Shown one piece after another: positions 61,901 through 64,000 of a stretch of DNA of 64,000 nucleotides. Location: the NCBI GenBank assembly GCA_021018815.1, contig JAITYX010000004.1:10600501-10664500 (forward strand), written 5' to 3'. Both the position numbers and the translations under genes were made by a program. The notes under the pieces are model-generated. The model worked only from the letters and a program-made list of their open reading frames with translations, was not told the DNA's origin and ran no database searches. Origin of the DNA: Talinum fruticosum. Lineage: Eukaryota > Streptophyta > Magnoliopsida > Caryophyllales > Talinaceae. Positions within the stretch are counted from its first letter, which is position 1, and each line of letters opens with the position of its first letter.

Positions 61901-63157
61901 ACTTTCTAGGGGTTGGTTCTGGAGTAACTGTTCTTAATAATTTGGCACAGATAGTTTATGCTCAAGGAGGGGTGATACAACCATGCTATTGTCTCTATTT
62001 GCCTTCTGCAATTTTATTGGCCGACTAGGTGGCGGTGCTATATCTGAATACTTCATCAGGTGATAACCAAGTTGACTTTTACTGTATATATTTATTCGTA
62101 TTTACTTTTTTTTTCTTTTTTCTTTGTCAGGGTTTCTAGTTTTATTCTTCTTGGTACTTAGATGTTGTCCTAGAGTAGGATATTGCTTAGGGAGGGGTAG
62201 GGGTGGGATCAGATGTATTTGACTTTATGGGGAAGAGGAGTTCTATCAGGTTGTAGAGATTCAAATCTAGTAGCCTTTCTCAAAAACTGAAAGTTGTTTC
62301 TGTTGGAGTCTAAACTTAAAACCATTGGCTGCCTAATACTCCTCAGAAAAACATGTAGTGGCCAATTTAGGGCCTCTATGATGAGAAAAATGGAGTGGAG
62401 TGGAGTGGAATTTAGTGAGGCATTTTGCTTTTATCCACTATATGAAAATTAAAAAATGCCTAAAAGAGACATTTCCGGCTATATCGATTCTGGAAAGTGA
62501 ACATTCTTTTTGTTATACGTTGAATTCTTAGAAATGACAATACTTAAAAGACTTCCATTTGTTTTGTTTTTGGATTATTTTTCTGTTAGATTGTTTTATC
62601 CTATAAGTATCTTCAAAACTGAGTTGTTTTGGGTTTGCAGGCCAATATGGTTGAGCATAAAACTGATTTTACCAACATTTCTTTGTTACAGATTAAAAAC
62701 AATTCCTCGCACAATTTGGATGACATTTGCTCAAATGATTATGATCATAGCTTTCCTCCTTTACGGATCAGCCCAAAGCGGAACGCTGCATGTGGCAACT
62801 GGATTGCTTGGGATTTGCTTCGGAGTTCAATTTGCCATAATGATTCCAACTGCCTCTGAGCTATTTGGGCTTAAACATTTCGGTGTTATTTTCAACTTTA
62901 TTCAGCTTGGTAATCCTGTCGGTGCTCTTCTTTTCTCAGGAATTCTCGCTGGTTACGTATATGATGCTGAAGCCACCAAACAAGGAGGATCTACCTGTGT
63001 AGGAGCCTCTTGCTTTAGGTTTACATTCTTAGTCCTAGCTGGACTTTGTGGGTTGGGATCCTTGTTAGGCTTGATACTTACGATCAGAATAAGACCAGTA
63101 TATCAGATGCTCTACGCTGGTGGTTCTTTCCGTTTGCCTCAAAGATCAGAGCATTGA
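58515..63157 (+). CDS. Nodulin-like / NFD4-like major facilitator superfamily transporter
   Basis: Three exons: 58515-58844, 61165-62059, 62692-63157, about 563 residues once a frame break at 61969-61972 (a G run after Y-A-Q-G-G) is bridged; beyond it the next frame reads DTTMLLSLFAFCNFIGRLGGGAISEYF. Seen: an N-terminal nodulin-like domain with WVQFAAGNSYNFPLFSPSLK, LGVANDIGESVGILPG, and NFPLSRG-T-VAGLLKGYVGLSAA; a central hydrophilic loop rich in Ser/Glu; and a C-terminal MFS half with RTIWMTFAQ, ATGLLGICFGVQF, PTASELFGLKHFGVIFNF and a terminal GSFRLP. About twelve membrane segments. Relatives are annotated NUCLEAR FUSION DEFECTIVE 4-like; substrates are mostly unknown. The first Met was chosen after an (AG)n leader; an upstream in-frame Met at 58497 lies within that tract. 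Intron 1 carries a hAT-type element. Confidence 0.93.
58864..58902. repeat. (CT)n microsatellite
   Basis: About 19 CT units immediately after the exon-1 donor of the transporter gene, inside intron 1. Confidence 0.95.
60253..61098. mobile_element. hAT-type non-autonomous DNA transposon
   Basis: An 846-bp insertion in intron 1 of the transporter gene. The left end TAGCGCTGGGTAATGGGCAG and the inverted right end TAGAGCTCGGCAATGGGCTG are imperfect terminal inverted repeats of hAT style. They are flanked by 8-bp direct repeats GTTATATG (60245-60252) and GTTCTATG (61099-61106), seven of eight matching. GGGCC/GGCCC-rich subterminal regions are also typical. No transposase reading is present. Confidence 0.8.
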
Positions 63158-63764
63158 TAATATGTGGATGTGAGGTGAGGATTATTAAATTATGGATCAA
63201 GTTAGGCTGTTCTACCTGGTACTGTCTACCCTCTATAGAACTTGATAGTGTGGCTTATGTTCTTGAGCAACGGGTGTTTGGCTGTCAATCATGCCGTTGT
63301 ATTTTTTAGGATTCGGAAGTCCAGAAGCAAGGTTTTTTTTTGTGATGGGTTTCAGAGATTATGATGCCAGCTTTTGTATCTTACATCACATAAAATATTA
63401 CGTCTTATTTGTTTAGATGAGATAGTGTATTGACTTCTAATGAAATGAGATGAATTGATACTATTACATTTTATCTCTGAATGGTCTCCATGCTGTGAGT
63501 TATATTGCAATATGCAGATCGCCAAATGAGTTTTGTTGAGTCAAGTTTGCGTCTGGTCTACTTTGGGTCGAGTCAAAGACTCATAACAGATTCATCTTGT
63601 TTGGATTGAGGTCATGTTGATTCATTTTGCATTAGGTCTTTCAGGGTCAGGGTCAGGGTCAGGATATTTTTCTTTCGGGTTATTCCAGGTTTAGGCTTAT
63701 TAAGTACTAAGTATTACATCTAATTTTGAGCCATTTGGTTCAGTAATTGGGAAATGTGAACTGT
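63158..63764. other. 3' flank of the transporter gene
   Basis: Presumed 3' UTR and spacer. A short (GTCAGG)n tandem repeat of about four units lies at 63641-63664. No gene recognised. Confidence 0.5.
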
Positions 63765-64000
63765 GTGTAGTACCATACAGCATGATGCCTTCCCTCTATC
63801 TCAGCACTTCCCGTCACATGCTTCCCTGTATATACTGTGCTGTATCAGACCTTGTACCCCCAGCTTCTGAACAAGATTCTTTAGAGCATATGCATTTCCT
63901 CTTCACCCAAGGGACTAATATTCGTCTCTCAATCTTAACTCCGTAACTACCTTCTCTTCACCTTTTTACCATGCGCTTTAAAAACGTGTATGAAGGCTGA
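63765..64000 (+). pseudogene. Decayed partial copy of the transporter gene's exon 2 (continues off the window)
   Basis: Nucleotides and translation here match exon 2 around 61318-61530. RPCTP-ASEQDSLEHMHFLFTQG in this copy parallels RPCTPASGEDSSEHVHFLFAQG in the intact gene. The frame is broken at the C run after TGTACC, an early stop (TAA) follows, and no exon-1 equivalent precedes it. It is best read as a diverged fragment of a tandemly duplicated relative. Because the window ends, a more complete paralogue further right cannot be excluded. Confidence 0.75.

Overview
This window is nuclear DNA from a flowering plant, probably a dicot. The genes are intron-rich with GT-AG introns, the intergenic DNA is AT-rich, and one gene is MSH1, the plant-specific MutS homolog carrying a GIY-YIG domain. 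It also holds a plastid-type 3-isopropylmalate dehydrogenase, a phytocyanin, a PGG-domain ankyrin protein and a nodulin-like MFS transporter. Plant L1, hAT, Harbinger-like, SINE and LTR remnants fill introns and gaps. The species cannot be named from the sequence.

Layout: 1-4405 is a decayed L1-type LINE. 6973-25779 (+) is MSH1, 22 exons, whose product maintains organelle genome stability. 27461-38840 (-) is the leucine-biosynthesis enzyme IPMDH, 11 exons, convergent with MSH1; its introns hold a SINE with 14-bp target duplications and a solo LTR. 41210-41563 (+) encodes a small plant-specific 'serine-rich protein-like' product. 43388-45865 (+) is a two-exon ankyrin/PGG membrane protein. 49285-50097 (+) is a phytocyanin. 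50669-50753 (-) is an intron-containing elongator tRNA-Met gene. 51539-51772 (-) is a conserved 77-residue protein of unknown function, and 52261-52999 (-) is tRNA-splicing endonuclease subunit Sen2. 58515-63157 (+) is a three-exon nodulin-like/NFD4-like transporter with a full hAT-type element in intron 1, followed at the right edge by a decayed copy of part of its second exon.

The protein genes are mostly unrelated housekeeping and membrane functions, as expected for a plant chromosome. One functional pairing is worth noting: the Sen2 endonuclease gene lies about 1.5 kb from a tRNA gene of the intron-containing class it processes.

The most striking global signal is technical. Six of the seven larger conserved protein genes contain at least one single-base frame break in otherwise well-conserved coding sequence (MSH1 has two), mostly in short homopolymers. 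This points to residual homopolymer errors in a long-read assembly rather than to independent gene decay. The gene spans below therefore give the full reading across those breaks. I found no convincing novel biological system. The best leads are the Sen2 / small-protein / tRNA-Met cluster, the phytocyanin lacking a copper-ligand histidine, and a pair of related Harbinger-like elements.
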